Shown: piece by piece, positions 34,492-46,663 of the stretch | How the letters are laid out: the number at the start of each line of letters is the position of its first letter | Position numbering within the stretch: position 1 is the stretch's first letter | DNA from: Symbiodinium microadriaticum | Lineage: Eukaryota; Sar; Dinophyceae; Suessiales; Symbiodiniaceae | Length of the DNA: 64,000 nt | Assembly (NCBI GenBank): GCA_001939145.1 | Contig: LSRX01000500.1 | Location: 155,869 to 219,868 of the forward strand | Direction: 5' to 3' | Notes under the pieces: model-generated | Told to the model about the DNA's origin: nothing | The model's input: the letters and a program-made list of their open reading frames with translations, nothing else | Database searches by the model: none | Made by a program: the position numbers and the translations under genes

Positions 34492-35949
34492 CCGGGTGGT
34501 CGGCCGCCGTTGCTTTGCAAAATGATCACGCAGATGCTCGTGAGTTTTGGCAGTAAGTTGGACTTACTTAGTCAACGTATTCTCGAAGCTGGCCATGAAA
34601 GAGAGGCTATGGTAATGCCGACCAGCAATGATCCCAAACAATGTGAGCCTTAGGGCGATGTTTTACCCGACAGTCATGCTGAACGAAGTTACAGGTCTTT
34701 TGCCCGTGAGTCTTGGTTTCTTCAGCATTCACACCTATCGACCTAGCCCCGGAAACATCCCAGGTTGCCGAATTTCGCGTTGCCCAGAGATTGGCCCCAG
34801 CATTCACGAACATGTGCAGCTTGGCTTGCTTGGCTTGCACATGCAAGTGCCATGTCTGTGTTGATGCTGCGCTGAACCTGTATTGTATGGAGCAGCGCTC
34901 ATCATTCGTCGCTGTGTGTTGCTGCCGAGCTGCTGAGCGATCTTTTCGCAAAAGCCTTCAGGCACGGACTGCGACGTGGAGCTTTTCTTAGTCCTTCCCA
35001 GGCCGGGATCTTGAGCATCCTTCGCAGTTCAAGAAGGTAGGGCTTGGGATATGAGGAGCTTTTAAGGAGCCTGCTTTCGAAAGGGCGATAGTGCTTCGAC
35101 GTCGTTCCGAGTTCGGGCCTTCCCTGTCTTCTCGAATCTGGCAGGGAGGCTGCGAGCCTCGCTAGAGTCTAGCCACGAGAGCTAGCGACCACAAAGAAGC
35201 CTGTGCAATGCATGGATATGCATGGTGAACATCGGAGACTTCTTATCATGCCAGGATGGTCATTCTGTGCTGCTTGGAGAAGCCGGGCGAACCACGTGCA
35301 GGCAGCGCGGTGGGTCCGACAGCAGGTCTCGCCTGGGACCTTACCGCAGCCTCACCTTTGCTCAACTTATAGGTCGATTGTGTGTGCGTGTGCCTACGCC
35401 ATCTAGAAAATGAGATGTCTAAGCTTCGGGGTCACCTCGACATGTCCGGCATGTTCTGATTGTGGAAGGACTCTTGAGGAGTTTGCTGTCACGGCCTCGA
35501 CATCTAGAGTGCTTGTTCTGCCTCGTTGCCAGTAGCGGATTCCATCAGAATTGCCTTGCCCTTGGGTTTGTAAGGCCACACCGCTTCCCAGAGTCGGCTG
35601 CGAAAGGCTGGGCCCAGGAGAACGCATCGAGTTTGAACTCTCTGCTATCGTCTCAGAGAGTGGGAGGCTTGGAGGTGGACCCCGAGATGGGACTTTTGCT
35701 CACGCAGTTTAGCCAGGCAGGTCGTCTTTTCTCGTGAAGGGCCGTGAAGTCGCTGAAGTTTTTTGTGATCGGAAAACTGGGTATCGCACCTGCGTGGAGA
35801 AGCGCCCAAGTCTCTTCGGCTTGCGAGCTGTTAGGCTCTCAGAAGACCAAGATAAGCCGGGGACACAAACCAAAGCACACGAAGTCCGCCCCCGTACAAA
35901 TACCTAGAGCCCTCAGAACAGAACAACTATAAAGAGAGACACCATCGAC
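34492..35949. other. No supportable feature
   Basis: Sequence upstream of the presumed channel gene start. No promoter motif is recognised; dinoflagellate promoters generally lack a canonical TATA box, and none is called here. Confidence 0.4.
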
Positions 35950-36273
35950 ATGGCGTCGAGCTTCCGAGACGTGATCGAGCAGCTTACCCAGTTGAGCAGC
36001 GAAGCTTGGCTCTGGAGTGGGGGAATCTACAGCTTCCTGTGGGTCGCAGGACGCAGGAATGGCAGCTCAACACACGAGGCTAGGCCCCGGCCAGGCATAG
36101 CAGTGCCAACGGGGTGGCTGTGGAACTGGAAAACGCAAGGTGCAAACACAGAGATCGGAATGCAGGATTTCGGATCTGAATGTCCATGTGGTCGAGCCAT
36201 GTTCACTCAGGAGTTTGAGCGGCAAGCTGCAAAGCTTCAGCAGCTGTCACTGGAGAATGAGCAGCTGAGAGAT
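35950..36273 (+). CDS. Candidate N-terminal exons of the K+ channel gene (coiled coil)
   Basis: An ATG at 35950 opens MASSFRDVIEQLTQLSS, which ends at 36000 before a GA donor (gaagct). The segment 36211-36273 follows ttcactcag|G and reads EFERQAAKLQQLSLENEQLR then D, ending before a GC donor. Both are phase 0, and together they form an uninterrupted heptad-like coiled coil. Their position upstream of, and on the same strand as, the channel core suggests they are its cytoplasmic N-terminus, but the exons between 36274 and 37934 are not resolved. A frame at about 36340-36540 (LGQFRAKEIAQVHADAGDRT) and one at about 36870-36980 (EPQQEHDGTLASLRKVRRDI) may fill it. They could instead belong to a separate gene. 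Confidence 0.4.
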
Positions 36274-37934
36274 GCTTGGCCAGCCTCGAGTGAAGATTTC
36301 ATGCAGTGCGTGTGCTTCCAGCTGCTGAGAGTCTTGGCCAATTTCGCGCAAAGGAGATTGCACAAGTGCACGCAGACGCCGGAGACAGGACAGGCTCCAA
36401 ATTTCGAGCGGAGCCTGGTGATGCTGCTGGTCAGAATCTGGCGGATTTGGGATCCACATTCCTGGGAGCGGCAGGAGAGCCGGAATCAGCAGAACAGAAG
36501 CGCACTTGCCAATTGCCATGTATCATGTCACGGCGCACGACGGCATAAGGTTCGACGCCCAGCCAACGCAACTTGACTCGACTACGTTGAGAGTGCTTAC
36601 GGTGGTAAGCGTAACGCCCCCCCCCCCCGCTTGTCAGGTAGGTCAGGTAGGTGTTAAGCTCCAAGCTGCTGGCAAGGAGGTGCGGATGTCGACACGTGGC
36701 TGAGGTGCCTCCGACAAAGCGTGCTGCCACCGATCATTCTTTAGAGGACGCTGGTTGCGATCAGGTGGCTTGGCAGCGGGCCTTGAAATTTGTGGCATGC
36801 TTGAGGGTGTGTTGCCTCTGTGCTATAGTGGCGCCATCTAAAGTTGCACACGCGCTCCGCACGCCGGACATGGAGCCGCAACAAGAGCACGACGGTACAC
36901 TCGCCTCGCTTCGCAAGGTGCGAAGGGATATCTCCGGGCTGCGCCTGGCTGCATCCAGCCATATGCCCCCGCCTCCTGCAGCCTGACTTGGAAATTGGTA
37001 GCGTTGTTGCTTCGTCCCTGGTCTCATTTTCTGATGTGGCCAGCCTCGTGAGTTCACAGACACGCTTCTAGAAGGCGACTTGATCACGAACGTCCAAGAC
37101 AGTCTCCAAAAAACAACATGGAGTCGTGGAGTCCAAAGTGCTGTTTACATCGACATTTGGTTGCGTTCCGATCCCGTTGGTTCGTGAAGGAGAGGGACAC
37201 CGGCTATCTTGGAACAACAGATGTTGTCTTTTCGCTGGTGTCTGCTGTCAACTTGTCTCGGCTGCTTGCGCATCTTCACCGAGGCGGCAAATGTGGAATT
37301 GTGTGTTCTTTCTGCGCTCGTGTTTGAAAATCTTGAAAATATTAGTGGCAGATACCATCTGAGGGAGGCACTGACATTCGCTGACCCTCATAGGTGTCAA
37401 CCGTACTTTCAATGTCAGTCACGATGCCTTAGCCAGAACTTCGCCAAACAGAATGATGACAATCATGAGAGCCAGCAACATTTCAATCTCCCGCTCTGTT
37501 TTCACATGGTTCTGTTTGTCAGTGCTTCGGTGCAGGAAGGTGCGAACGGCCAGCACTTGCTGAGGCCGAGGAACCAAGCTCTTTGAAAAAGTCTGACCCC
37601 TCGACTTCCGTCAACAGCAGCAGCAGTTTCGCAGAGGCGGATCCATCTTTCTCGCGTCATGGGCGTGTTCCCCCGTGTTAGCTGCCGGACCAAGACAAGA
37701 ATCTCGCTTTCAAACTTGCCAGAGCATCTCAGCAGGTGCAAGAGCTGAGCAAACTGTACACGCAGTCCTGGGAAACTTCTGGCCGGCAGCTTCAAACATC
37801 AAAGTCGAGAGCCTGGGCGTCTTGTCTGCATACACTAACTTGTGCAGCCAACCAAAGGATGCTGTGGCTGACGATTCGTGAAAATGAGGTTGGGAGATCG
37901 CAGGTGTCGAAGTTGGTCAAGGAGGAGAAGATAG

Positions 37935-40900
37935 GGTTCATGACGCTTGGAATGAGAGCCAGGCGCTGCTCAAGGCTTGGACGCCGTCAAAGCGCCCTGA
38001 GTCTTGGCTGCCAAGGATCATGCGCGCAGGGAAGACCAAGGAGTTCTCTCAGGGGAAGCCGTGGCAACTTGGATAGCTCCATTCGCTGAGGCATCAGTCG
38101 AGTCCATAAGTGACAGGTTAAAGGCAGATGAGTGATCAACACAAGCACCGTCGTAAGGATCATGAAACGTGCATCAGGATGTTTCCTCAGGTACGTCATC
38201 AATCCCGAAAGCAACTGGTTTGGCACGGGGTGGCAGTGTATTACCTGCGCAGCATTGATCTTCGTGGCGCTCGTCACCCCACTTCAGATTGGCTTCTTCC
38301 AGGTACACGAGACATGTGTTTGTAGTTTAGTAGTGCTAGAAGCGTCTGCTGCGGCGTTATGGAAGTCTCACAGGTCCAATGGGACTTCTCGCTGGTGTTT
38401 AGTATTCTGGTGGCCGCCTGCCTGTCCTAGACAGGTTTTGTCGTCGTGTGGGTGGACATGAGTGGAAACTAAAGAGGGGTGTTCTTCTCCTGACAAGGAC
38501 ACCGTCTTCCTGATCGACTCCATACTTCAGTTCTTCACGTCTTACCGGCGGTTGACTGCTCGCGGCATGCAGTGGGAAGTCCGTCTCCACAAGAACCTCG
38601 GGCGGTTTCAGAGTAGACGCGATTAAGCCCAAAGCGTAGGAGCAGAAAGCATGGAGAGATATAGAGACGGCTCGAATGTCGGGTGCAGATTGGGCGGTCT
38701 AATCAGTCGGAGAGAAGTTGGGATTGGAATGAAAGTTGCTTGTACCCTCAAAAGAAATTATAGGAGAATGGTGTGACATGAAATATCTCAACCGCGGCAT
38801 AGGCGAAAGGGGTCCAGTGGATTACGAAGGCCACATCGGAAACCTCATTCGCACACATGTTGGAGTTTTCACGCAGAACCCCTGCGTTTCTTGCTTGAGG
38901 CCTTGACGGACCGCGCACTCTGTGACTCGCTGCAGCTGAGGATAGCAATCAATTACTTGAAGACGTGGTTCGTACTTGATGTGATAACCCTTGTTCCCTT
39001 CGACATTCTCGGCCTCTCGTCTGCGTTCAGCAAATTCCGCTGTCCTTTGCAGTCAGTCCGGAACACTGAATAGGGTTGCTCGGACCAGACCGGGCGACCT
39101 AATCTGCCGTTCGTGGTAGAGCCAGCGACAGTTTGGCAGAAAGAAGCAGTGATAAGAAGCAGAAAGCTTGCGCACAGTGGGGGGCGGACCTCAGTGATGA
39201 TCTGCGTGGTAGCCGTCGCTGCAGTAGCAACCTTGCTAGGGAACCTTCAGTGACCAGGTTTGACCATGGGCAATGAGGGCGTCGCGTCCTGGAAATCCAT
39301 CCGCGCTCTGCGAGTGCTCCGCTTGCTGAAGCTCTTCCGGCTATTGAAGACGTCCAGGCACCGTGCCGCTTCATGCCGCTTCCAGAGAGACTCGTAGGTC
39401 GTGGAGTCTAGGATAGAGTTTGACGCAGTGTGAAAAGAGGCTTTGGGATCTCGGGTTTAGGGTTTACAAGATAGGACTTACCCGGGCTTCAGGCCTATAG
39501 GGTTAAATTAAGAGGGAGTGTATACAGTTACCGTATGTAGAGCATTTCCAACTTCCTATGCGCATCTTGGCTTCCACATTTCCTTTATCAGGATCATGCA
39601 CCGCTTCGAGATTCCCTACTCTATACCCTACCAGAGACTTGGCAGAAAGCTTGCTGCAGACGTGCCGAAACATGTGCCAAAACATGTGCCTGGAGAAACC
39701 GGCAACTTAGGCACATCGCGCTTTTCCGATTCCTTGTGATTCTGCTCCTCATGGTCCACTGGCAATCCTGCGTTTGGGCCATGACGCTGCAGCTGGCTTC
39801 CTTGGCTGAGCCAGGGGCTGTTGTTTGCTGTAGTCTGTAGTCATTATAATCATTATTACTACTACAATTATAAACATGATTATCAGAACAATTACCACTA
39901 TTATTGGTCTCAGCTTCTATCTGTAGAAGGTTAGAGGGTCTCAGCTTCTATCAGCTCAGCCCGTGGCACCTCCCGGCAAGGTGCCCAACTCGTCTGTGGT
40001 TGTTTCTAGGGCTTTCTGCAGCCACACTGGCTTGCTGAGAGTGCATGGAAAGTGTCGCTCAGGTTGATGGAGACCAGCCGCAGTGGCTGGATGACATCGA
40101 GGCCACGGACCTGCTTTTCGGAGCTGATCGGGACTCAGCCCTCACCACGTACATCGCATCCTTCTATTTCTGCTCATACACCATGACTTCCGTCGGCTAT
40201 GGCGATCTGGGTCCCAAAAATATTGTGGAACGCCTGATCTGCATCTTCATGGTGATGTCGTCTGGCCTCTGCTGGGCATACGTCTTGGGCGAGGTGTGTG
40301 CAATCGTGGCGGACTTTAACGCAGAGAGCCAGATCTTCCGGAAGAAGATGCACCATCTGAACAGGACACCTGCCGATGCCAGGGGGCTTGGGTTTCTTTC
40401 GGTGTGCGCAAGTTTTTGGACCCCCCTCTCCACCGGAAAGACACAGAAGCCTGGGGGTGGGGGAAAATACTCGCAGGTCTTGTTCCCACCTACAGCGGGA
40501 GAGTGCCCGAACAACCCCCCGCGCGACCCCGGCACAAGGTGCACAGGAACGCCTTCGTAGACAGAGAGGGAGAGAGAGAGTAAGTACTATTGGGTGGGCC
40601 TTTCGGCCCGGGGACGTTGACCCGTCCCCATGCCCTGGAGAGAGGGAGAGAGAGAGAGAGAGCGACCGGAACAGTGTGGCCTTGTAATGCCTTATAATGA
40701 GAAATAGTGGGTCCTGTTCCTACTTGTCTCAAGATGGGAGGACCCACGCGGCAAGGCGATCCGAACACACAGACCCAGGCACACGGGGCGCAAAGACCCT
40801 CACAGCGGCGGTAAGGTCAGTAAGGTTTTTCGCTTGCAGTGGGCGTGGGAGAGACGCCTTGAAGACAACTCGGGCGCCTAACCTGATTATCCCCACCTGC

Positions 40901-43226
40901 CCCAAACACAAGGCCCACTACAAATGGAAAGTGGGGCCGGAGTACCTGGCACAGAGATTCAGGTTGAGAAACCAGAAGAGCCTGCATAAAGTTAAAGGAA
41001 GTAGGGGGTTGGGGGTCCCTCAATGACTCAAGGATAATCGCAGGAAGGAGGGGGCAGAGAAAGCCTTGGTGAAGGAGTGAGGTCCTTTTTTCCCGGGCAC
41101 ACATACCTTAGCGCAGAGGGCAACAAATATTCGTAACGATCTTGCTTTGGGGCGGCAGCTGCTGGTACCGGCTTCCAAGGTGGTGAAACGATGTCGTGCA
41201 AGGGATTCCCACTCAGATCTGCGTCCCGAGGGTTTGGGGTTTGGAGCTTGGCATGTGGGGGGTGATACCTTTATATACTCGTAGCATGCAGTGCCGTTCT
41301 GGGGACTAGATGAGTCTGCCATTGTAAAGCTAGAAAACTACAATCCTAGTTCTTGAAATCGTAGGGAGGCTAGCGGCCAGCACGGCTTGCAACGCCAGAA
41401 ATGCCAGACTAATCAATAGCTTCTCAATGCTTGACAATCTCGAAATTCTAGGAGCTTTCCTGTTTCGCTAGGATTTCTACGGTGACAAAGCTAGAAAAGC
41501 TCGAATACCAGCTTGTCTAGACTGTTTAAGATTTGCAGCAATGCAGAAAGAGAAACAGCCACGCAAGAGAGAGAGGGAGGCAGAAAATTAACACTCCGAT
41601 GTGTCCAAGAGACGAAGAGGAGAGGCCAACACAGACGAGAAAAAGGAGAGGCTTGGAGCCCGTGCCAAGCCGAGGCCGCTCCCGAGGCTCCTAAGAAAAA
41701 GGAGGCTTAAAAGCTCAAAACACACGCTCTTCTCTGCTTGGCGCTCTCGGGCTGCTTGAGGATGATGGCCGATCAGGAGCTGCCTTTTGAGATGCGAAGT
41801 CGCTTGCGCAGCTTCTTCCTCTCCAACAGGTTTCTGATGCAGCATCTGCTTCTCGGACTGAGAAAGGCTCAGCCCCAGGGGGCAGTCGGCCGCAGAGCAA
41901 AACCGCTTGCTCCGAGGCATCAGCAAGAGCTCCTGGGACAGCTTAGCCCGCAGCTGCAGTCGGAGGCGAGGTGAGATCACTCGGACAGACTCGGACACAG
42001 ACCGGATCCGGCTTTGCGTTTTGCTGCCAGGTCTGCACGGCGCTGCACTTAACGTGGATTGCCAAAGTCCACTTCTTTGCTCAGTTCATGCGGCTTGTGG
42101 ATGCGCTGGACACTCGACGTGCGATCTGAAACACACCCTGTTCCCTTCCCTTCCGTCAGATGCACAAACATCGTCGAATTCACGAATTTTGTCAGGAAAT
42201 GCGTGGAGTTCACACGGCTCCTTATCGAGCCTGCGTCGCCGACATCTCTCGTCAGCTTGAACTGCAAGCCTTTGCTCAGAAGCTTGGCGTGGAGCTGTTC
42301 ACGAGACTAAAGTGGGTCACGGTCCGTTCACCCGTGACCGCCCTGTCGTGCCCCCAGGCAAGACAGCTTCGACAATGTGCAGGTGCTCTACATCCTCTCC
42401 AAAGGAGTCCGCCGTTGTCTGCGTGCACTCGTAGCAGTTGATCTAGTTAAACAAACGGCTTCTTGAAAAGCTCAGCCACGAGAGGACTGGTTGCTTTGAA
42501 CAGCCATGTTCAGAAAGATGGTGCTGTATGGGGCGAAGACTTCGTCCTCTCAGACACGAGTTTGATACGACCGGTTGCAGGCTCCTTTGTCGAAAAATCT
42601 CGAGCCTGGCAGGGAACTTCATGAGGTCTCATCACTATTCGTCACTTTTGGCATCGTTTTGGCCCCTGGAAGGCTATGCTCTAACGTATATCGAGGTGCT
42701 CTATCTCACGCGGGAACGGCCACTCTGGAGTCAGCAAGCAAAGAACTTTTGCAGGTGCTTGTTTTTCTAATTCGGGCAGAGCCTGTGAAGGAGGGTTTCC
42801 TGTCATCGGAGTGGTTTGCTGGCGTTTGCCCCTATCAGCGGCAGTAGAATCCGCACAACAGGGTCTCGAAATCAGCTCAGCACAGGTTCATGGGAGTCAT
42901 TGAGCGACGAAAGCGCACCTGCCCTCAACTTGGATACATTGTCAGGCAGGGTCGGATGGGCCCGCGAGCATGCCACGTTGCATCAACCCGCCGAGCAGAT
43001 ACGGAGGTTTCAAGTACCAGCGGACAGCTGGCGCATTCATGCAGCCCCACAAACACAACAGATCAGAATGGATGTCCAGGGGTTCAGCAGGAGTCAGGGC
43101 CACCTAAGCCTTAAGCTGCATCTCAACACAGATAGCTGTTGCAGGCGCTACTGTGTGCGAGTGGCCGTGTTCCGTGGGGTTATCGCAGAAGCTCGACGAC
43201 GCGTGCGACGTCAAGCCACTTGGTAG
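37935..43226 (+). CDS. Voltage-gated K+ channel, EAG/cyclic-nucleotide-gated type (18 exons resolved)
   Basis: Exons: 37935-38042, 38191-38302, 38374-38409, 38498-38550, 38941-39011, 39258-39357, 39592-39633, 39711-39819, 40063-40364, 41761-41829, 41917-41965, 42031-42120, 42196-42311, 42358-42430, 42514-42580, 42673-42718, 42886-42945, 43145-43226. They join in phase into 527 codons ending at TAG 43224-43226; the 5' end continues upstream. Domains in order: N-terminal cytosolic segment (AWNESQALLKAWTPSKRPES); S1 (CAALIFVALVTPLQIGFF); S2 (SLVFSILDTVFLIDSILQFF); S3 (YLKTWFVLDVITLVPFDIL); S4 with Arg/Lys every third residue (RALRVLRLLKLFRLLK); S5 (FLVILLLMVHWQSCVWAM); pore with the K+ filter TSVGYGDLG; S6 (LICIFMVMSSGLCWAYVLGE); C-linker (MADQELPFEMRSRLRSFF); and a cyclic-nucleotide-binding-like fold (VLYILSKGVRR ... 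AVWGEDFVLSD ... TYIEVLYLTRE). It likely sits in the plasma or an internal membrane as a tetramer passing K+. The phosphate-binding cassette is degenerate, so ligand gating is doubtful. An exon-like stretch at 43400-43560 might extend it if TAG is bypassed. Confidence 0.93.
40563..40665. repeat. Two (GA)n tracts inside channel intron 9
   Basis: gagaggga- and gagaga-type runs at about 40563-40582 and 40638-40662 within the 1396-bp GA-donor intron (40365-41760). The rest of that intron shows short frames only and no known mobile-element gene. Confidence 0.7.
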
Positions 43227-44379
43227 TCGTCAATTCGAGTTCCGGAGGGGGGGGGTCGGGGAAGGCAGCAACAGCAATAGCACGTGCGATACATATCGAT
43301 TGTCCTGTTGCACATATGTATGTTTCTGTGTGAGTGCCGATGAAGCCTTGTGTGTCAAGTGAACCGCTGGCAAAAGAGAACTTGTGCCGGTAAGGCCCAT
43401 TGCGAGCACAGCAGCTCAGGTGAGGAAGGAACTGGCAGAGGCAAGCGCCGGAAAGCTGACGAGCAGTCCTCCGCAGTCGTCGAAGCCTGAGATGTCTCAG
43501 TCACTTCTTCGATGGTTTAAAGAGCAAAGGAGCTTGGCTTGTGAGCAATTCAGATGCATGATGCAAGAGTTTTGCTCCTGGGTCGGCGAGCAGCCAGATG
43601 CCACCTCTCTACGACCGTCGAACACGAGAACTCTCGTCACACCGTTTTGGGCCGAGCACCGTTTTGTTCCTTTTCTTGGTGCCCTACGTGGACCCTGCAT
43701 GCCGAAAAAGTCTAAATCATTCCGAAATCTTCACTGTCTCCTGGCAGATGAGGGTTTCAAATTCTTCTATGTTCGTCTGGAGCGATGGCCCGAAGCGTAA
43801 ACTTGTTTTTCTGGACCTGAGAGTTCGTTCTGTGATACTGCAGTCGGGAAGCACATATGGTAGATTTGGGGCAGCAGTTCCTTCCCCAGACAGTCCTGAA
43901 AAAGGCGATGACACGTTCCGAATATTTCCGAATCCAGTTTCGATTCTGATTTGCGTTTCTTTGGCGAATTTGTCTTAAGATGTATCTATTTCCTCTCAAA
44001 AGATGTTCGATTTATCATATATATATATATATATATATTTTTTTTGTTAATTTCCTTGTAGATTTGTTTTACATTGTTTTTGGAGTTATTTTCTTACCTT
44101 CGTTGTTTTGTCAAATTTTAGCGTGTTCAACTTTCCTGGTTTTTGCTCCGTTTTCCTAATTTGTTACTTTCACTGAATTCTCTACTTGTTACCAATTTCA
44201 ACTGTTCTTCATGTGTCGGAAGTAATTTTTGCTTCTTCTAGAATCTAGAAGCCTCTCTGATAGGTTTCTGAAATCCACCAGCCTTGCGGCACGGTATGCT
44301 TAAAGGCTTCCGGTTCGAGTCTTGGACCTTGCGGCTTCGGTTTTGTCATTTGGTTGTGAAGCCCCCGTAGAGATACCTT
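43227..44379. other. Downstream region with an AT-rich patch
   Basis: A + strand frame at 43384-43620 (EMSQSLLRWFKEQRSLACEQ) is exon-like and could be a late channel exon or the next gene. From about 43980 to 44235 the sequence turns T-rich, with a (TA)n run at about 44015-44037 followed by T9. No gene is recognised there. Confidence 0.35.
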
Positions 44380-44665
44380 TTGGTGGGTGGCCTTCTGCTG
44401 ATCTCGCTGGATGTGTGTTTGATGATCTGCTGGTGTTCTCTGGATGGCGTCCTGGCGCTTCTCCTGGTGATCTTTGTGGTGGTCTCCTGGTGCTGTCCCG
44501 GTGCTCTCCTGCTGGTCTCTTGGTGGTCTGCTGGCAATATGGTGGCCTCTTGCTGGTCTCTTGCTGGTCTCCTGCTGGTGTCTTGGTGGTCTCCTGGTAG
44601 TCTCCTGGTGGTCCTGTTCTCGTTGTGGTCTCCTTGGTGGCCTCTTGGCGGTCTCCTTCCCGAAG
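44380..44665. repeat. GGTCTCCTGGTG-type minisatellite
   Basis: Degenerate repeats of about 12-18 bp built on 'ggtctcctggtggtctc' and 'ggtctcttgctg'. On the minus strand they give a 283-codon frame rich in RPPRDHQETT. It is a repeat artefact, because alternative frames on both strands are equally open. Confidence 0.75.
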
Positions 44666-46021
44666 GCCCCTGTGTTGCCGAACACAGTTGGAGTACATCT
44701 TTCGTACACGGAAGCTTTCCGAAAAGTGGCGTAACTACTGGAAGCAAACAGATGGCAACTTGTTGTGACTTGCAATTTCCTAAGCATAGCGAACCACCGG
44801 CCCGGCGGTCGTGACTTGTTGGTCTTAGGGGCCTGCTTAAGGTGAGGTCTTTCACAAGTTGGGGATAATCTTAGTTCAATTTGTCTGTCGCACCCTATTC
44901 TCATCTTCCTCCTGTGTGTCAGGGCTTTCCGGCCCAACTTCGATTTTTTTTGGTCTCGTTGGCTTTTCCGTAAAACCTGATTGTGCAGCTGCAGAATGTT
45001 GAAGCTTAGCTCGCTACGGTGGACACAACCTCTGCAGGACCTAAACCAGCCCAGCAGCAGCATCATGGGCAGTCCCAGAACGTCTTCAAGCATCAACAGA
45101 CAGCAACGCTTCTCAATGGCCAGAGCAGATTTAATGGAAGGGGTCCCATGGAGTGCCCTGCGCTATAGTCTGTTACTTGTTGGCCCCTAGGAGTCTTTGG
45201 GTGGTCCTGGTGTCTCTGGGCAAGGCCCAAGCCCAATTCAACAGACCGTTGCCAGCTCCCAGGCCAGACAGTGCCATGAAGGAGGCGTTGCTGCCAGGCA
45301 GCGTGCCCGAGACTGAAGTCTAGCAGAATCTAGCCGCATCTAGCCAGCCTTCTCCTGGGAAATTTTAAGCGTTTGCGCTGCTATGGCCTGGCTCACCATG
45401 CGACAGCGCTACGGCTTTCTGTAATTTCTAACTGTTAACAACAGTCGGAGAGCTAAGTTGGACTAGGGTCGGAGACAAGTGCTTGAGCTTTACTTTGCCA
45501 CCATTAGGTCGATATGATAAGAAGCAAGGAGAAAGATTCCAGCCCGACAGCATTATGCATAATGCGTTGATGCTCGTCGTGCTCGTAGAAGTGCCTCCAG
45601 CAGCACCATAACCCCGGCGGCTGATGGAAATCCACAATATGGCCATACTGCATTCCTTGCTGCATCAGCCGCCAGGGCGTTCGTTTTGACGCTCACAACT
45701 CACGGTACTGACACGGAGTGACCGTAGGTCGCGATCGGCCATGCAGGCCTTTAGTGGCGCCTGCCCGATGCCCGACCCTGAGCTGAAAGTCCTTCGCTCA
45801 TCCGACCTGGTCGGAAGCCAGCGTTTTTCCTCTCGGGTTTCAGTGGAGCAATCTCTCCGGCGACCTGAGAAAGACTGGCGTCAACTGATGTGAAGGCAAG
45901 TGCTGACATCCTATAGGTGAAGATTTTGCTCTCCCGCCCCAGTCGTCGAACAGATGTGGGGTCCAGTTTGGCGCAGCAGAGCGCGTGGTAGCATGATTTT
46001 TGTTAAACATTCTCAAGATTT
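44666..46021. other. No supportable feature
   Basis: Only short frames without motif or splice support. Confidence 0.4.
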
Positions 46022-46663
46022 ATGTGCATTTTACCTCGTCGTGCAGAGGACATTGAGCGCAAGTCTCTGTCCCTGCATGTGGCTTGGTCACGGTCCTCTA
46101 GTCGTGGCTTGCAGCCACGGCCACAAGGACTCATCGGCAAGACTGAAAAAGCTGCACCCGAACGGCTGGGGCTTGAGGGCTCGATTCTTGCTGAAGATTT
46201 CCTTGGATCCGTGTTTCCAAATATCGAGGTGCTGTCCTTACTGGCTGGTGCCGGCGATTCGGCTCCCCAGGCCACATTGGTGCGAAGAGCCCCGCCCTCG
46301 GCAGAAGCGCAGGAAAGCTCTGACCGTCGACCACAGAGTCATATAGAGGCTGTCACAGGGGCGGCGGGAGGAGAGGAAGCGGCCAACTCAGCGCCGCAAG
46401 ATCTTGGCTGAGACTTGACCTTCAGCGTCTGTCAAGCTGCTCCAGCCTGGTGGAAGGTGCGACACCTTCCCCCAGCAGTCCAGGAGCGTGTGGAGGTTCG
46501 AAGCTCGCAGCCAGTGCAGTCAAAAGAAGGAACCTGCAGGGAGCAGCGCCCTCGCATACTGAGGCTCTGATGCGCGAGGTCGAGCGCTGGAGCCTCGAGC
46601 TGCAGCGCCACAACGCTGAGGAGCCCGCCTTGCTGTCGCGAGCATTTGCGATTGAGTTTTGGT
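46022..46663 (+). CDS. Candidate exons of an unrecognised gene
   Basis: Two + strand stretches look coded: about 46165-46270 (LGLEGSILAEDFLGSVFPNI then EVLSLLAGAGDSAPQ) and about 46552-46663 (SHTEALMREVERWSLELQRH then NAEEPALLSRAFAIEFW, followed by TAA). They are in different frames, so an intron would have to lie between them. I did not find a unique phase-consistent pair of splice sites. The second part is amphipathic and helix-prone. No family is recognised. Confidence 0.35.

Noticed and set aside
33417..34525. Frames of 323-355 codons across the gap
   Set aside because: Most of their length is undetermined bases; the visible parts are poly-His or poly-Pro from triplet repeats.
39450..39480. 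GGGTTTAGGGTTT telomere-like words
   Set aside because: Only about one and a half units inside a channel intron; too short to call an interstitial telomere.
40365..41760. Retroelement within the large channel intron
   Set aside because: No reverse transcriptase, integrase or nuclease motif is visible; only GA repeats and short frames.
44245..45096. 283-codon minus-strand frame rich in Arg, Pro, Gln, Thr
   Set aside because: Derived from the GGTCTCCTGGTG minisatellite; the opposite strand is equally open.
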